Below are positions 63,616-64,000 of a DNA stretch of 64,000 bases, in pieces. The position numbers and the translations under genes were made by a program. The notes beneath the pieces are model-generated. The model was not told the origin of the DNA and made no database searches. It was given only the letters and a program-made list of their open reading frames with translations. The first letter of the stretch is position 1, and every line of letters begins with the position of its first letter. Origin of the DNA: Phoma sp. XZ068 (taxonomy: Eukaryota > Ascomycota > Dothideomycetes > Pleosporales > Didymellaceae); contig RBKR01000010.1 in the NCBI GenBank assembly GCA_004835665.1, forward strand, positions 1,054,001 through 1,118,000. Direction: 5' to 3'.

Positions 63616-63972
63616 GGGTCTTCGCAGGGTTGCGGTCGCGCTCGCGCTTGTTCGAGGCTGCAGATTGTGTAGACGCGGCGAAAGCAGCCTAGCAGCCTCA
63701 CAGCCTGGGACGAAGGAGTAGTCGGATTCGGACGAGCGACTCGAGAGAATCGGTATGTTAGTTGGCGGTGGGCGGGTCGGGGAGCCTGAGAAAAATGGCT
63801 GAATTGCAGGTGGGCGCTCGTGACGGACGGACCGACTTGCCCTTGGGGTTAGCATCGCACCGTCTTCCCATTCGCCATCGCTTTCATCTTCCAGTATTGT
63901 AATTAGGTTCCTTCCTGCCACATGTTCGGGGGGCTCGCCCGAGACCGCACGCTTACGTTAGCTCCCCGTCTT
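63604..63972 (-). CDS. Unknown partial exon at window edge
   Basis: An open minus-strand frame with LITILEDESDGEWEDGAML and RPFFSG-like Pro/Ser-rich sequence, without an in-frame ATG. An acceptor-like ctaacgtaag precedes it at about 63954-63963. It could be an internal exon of a gene lying to the right. No function recognised. Confidence 0.25.
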
Positions 63973-64000
63973 CGACTGAGATTTGGTCGCAGAGCTAGAA

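Overview
The window looks like a repeat-rich, probably subtelomeric or accessory compartment of a filamentous ascomycete (Pezizomycotina; a dothideomycete such as a Pleosporales member is my best guess, not proven). Reasons: short spliceosomal introns of about 48-86 bp with CTAAC-like branch sites; Zn2Cys6 regulators; PTH11-like rhodopsin-domain and other multi-pass membrane proteins; Fot/pogo, MULE, hAT, copia and Tad-like LINE elements; and repeated CAG to TAG nonsense changes of the kind left by repeat-induced point mutation (RIP).

Layout: 1-5.5 kb holds a hAT tail, a small Cys-rich ORF, a broken Zn2Cys6 regulator, and a secreted repeat protein cut by a pogo fragment. 5.5-10.6 kb holds a pogo element with matching inverted repeats (TIRs) and a Mutator-like transposase. 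11.4-15 kb has an unknown family member with one nonsense codon and an intact seven-exon, 425-aa membrane-protein gene. 15.5-25.3 kb is a nest of elements: MITE, unknown gene fragment, LINE-1, TLH/RecQ-associated fragment, truncated copia-2 and LINE-2. 26.4-27.4 kb is a two-exon RRM gene. 28.6-32.4 kb holds repeats, a 1-kb foldback element and a broken LPMO-like gene. 32.5-37.1 kb has a truncated phytochrome-like sensor kinase beside an intact four-exon Zn2Cys6 regulator. 37.5-40.3 kb holds LINE and dehydrogenase fragments and a mini SAM-domain ORF. 42.5-46.7 kb has a mitochondrial-intron-like fragment, an apparently intact pogo element and a decayed third pogo. 49.2-52.9 kb has an intact rhodopsin-domain gene and nested pogo elements. 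53.9-56.5 kb is an intact 845-aa Spok-like (coiled coil, PD-(D/E)XK nuclease, kinase) gene. 57-64 kb has an F-box-like fragment, a second LPMO-like pseudogene split by the MITE, and a copia element with 5' LTR and primer-binding site.

The host genes that look intact (membrane protein 13.3-15.0 kb, RRM protein, Zn2Cys6 regulator, rhodopsin-domain protein) sit as islands among decayed elements. There is no biosynthetic cluster or operon-like logic. The two strongest leads are the Spok-like gene, which is a candidate selfish killer or defence gene, and a shared terminal code: seven pogo-type ends from several families each carry two boxes repeated at exactly 17 bp.
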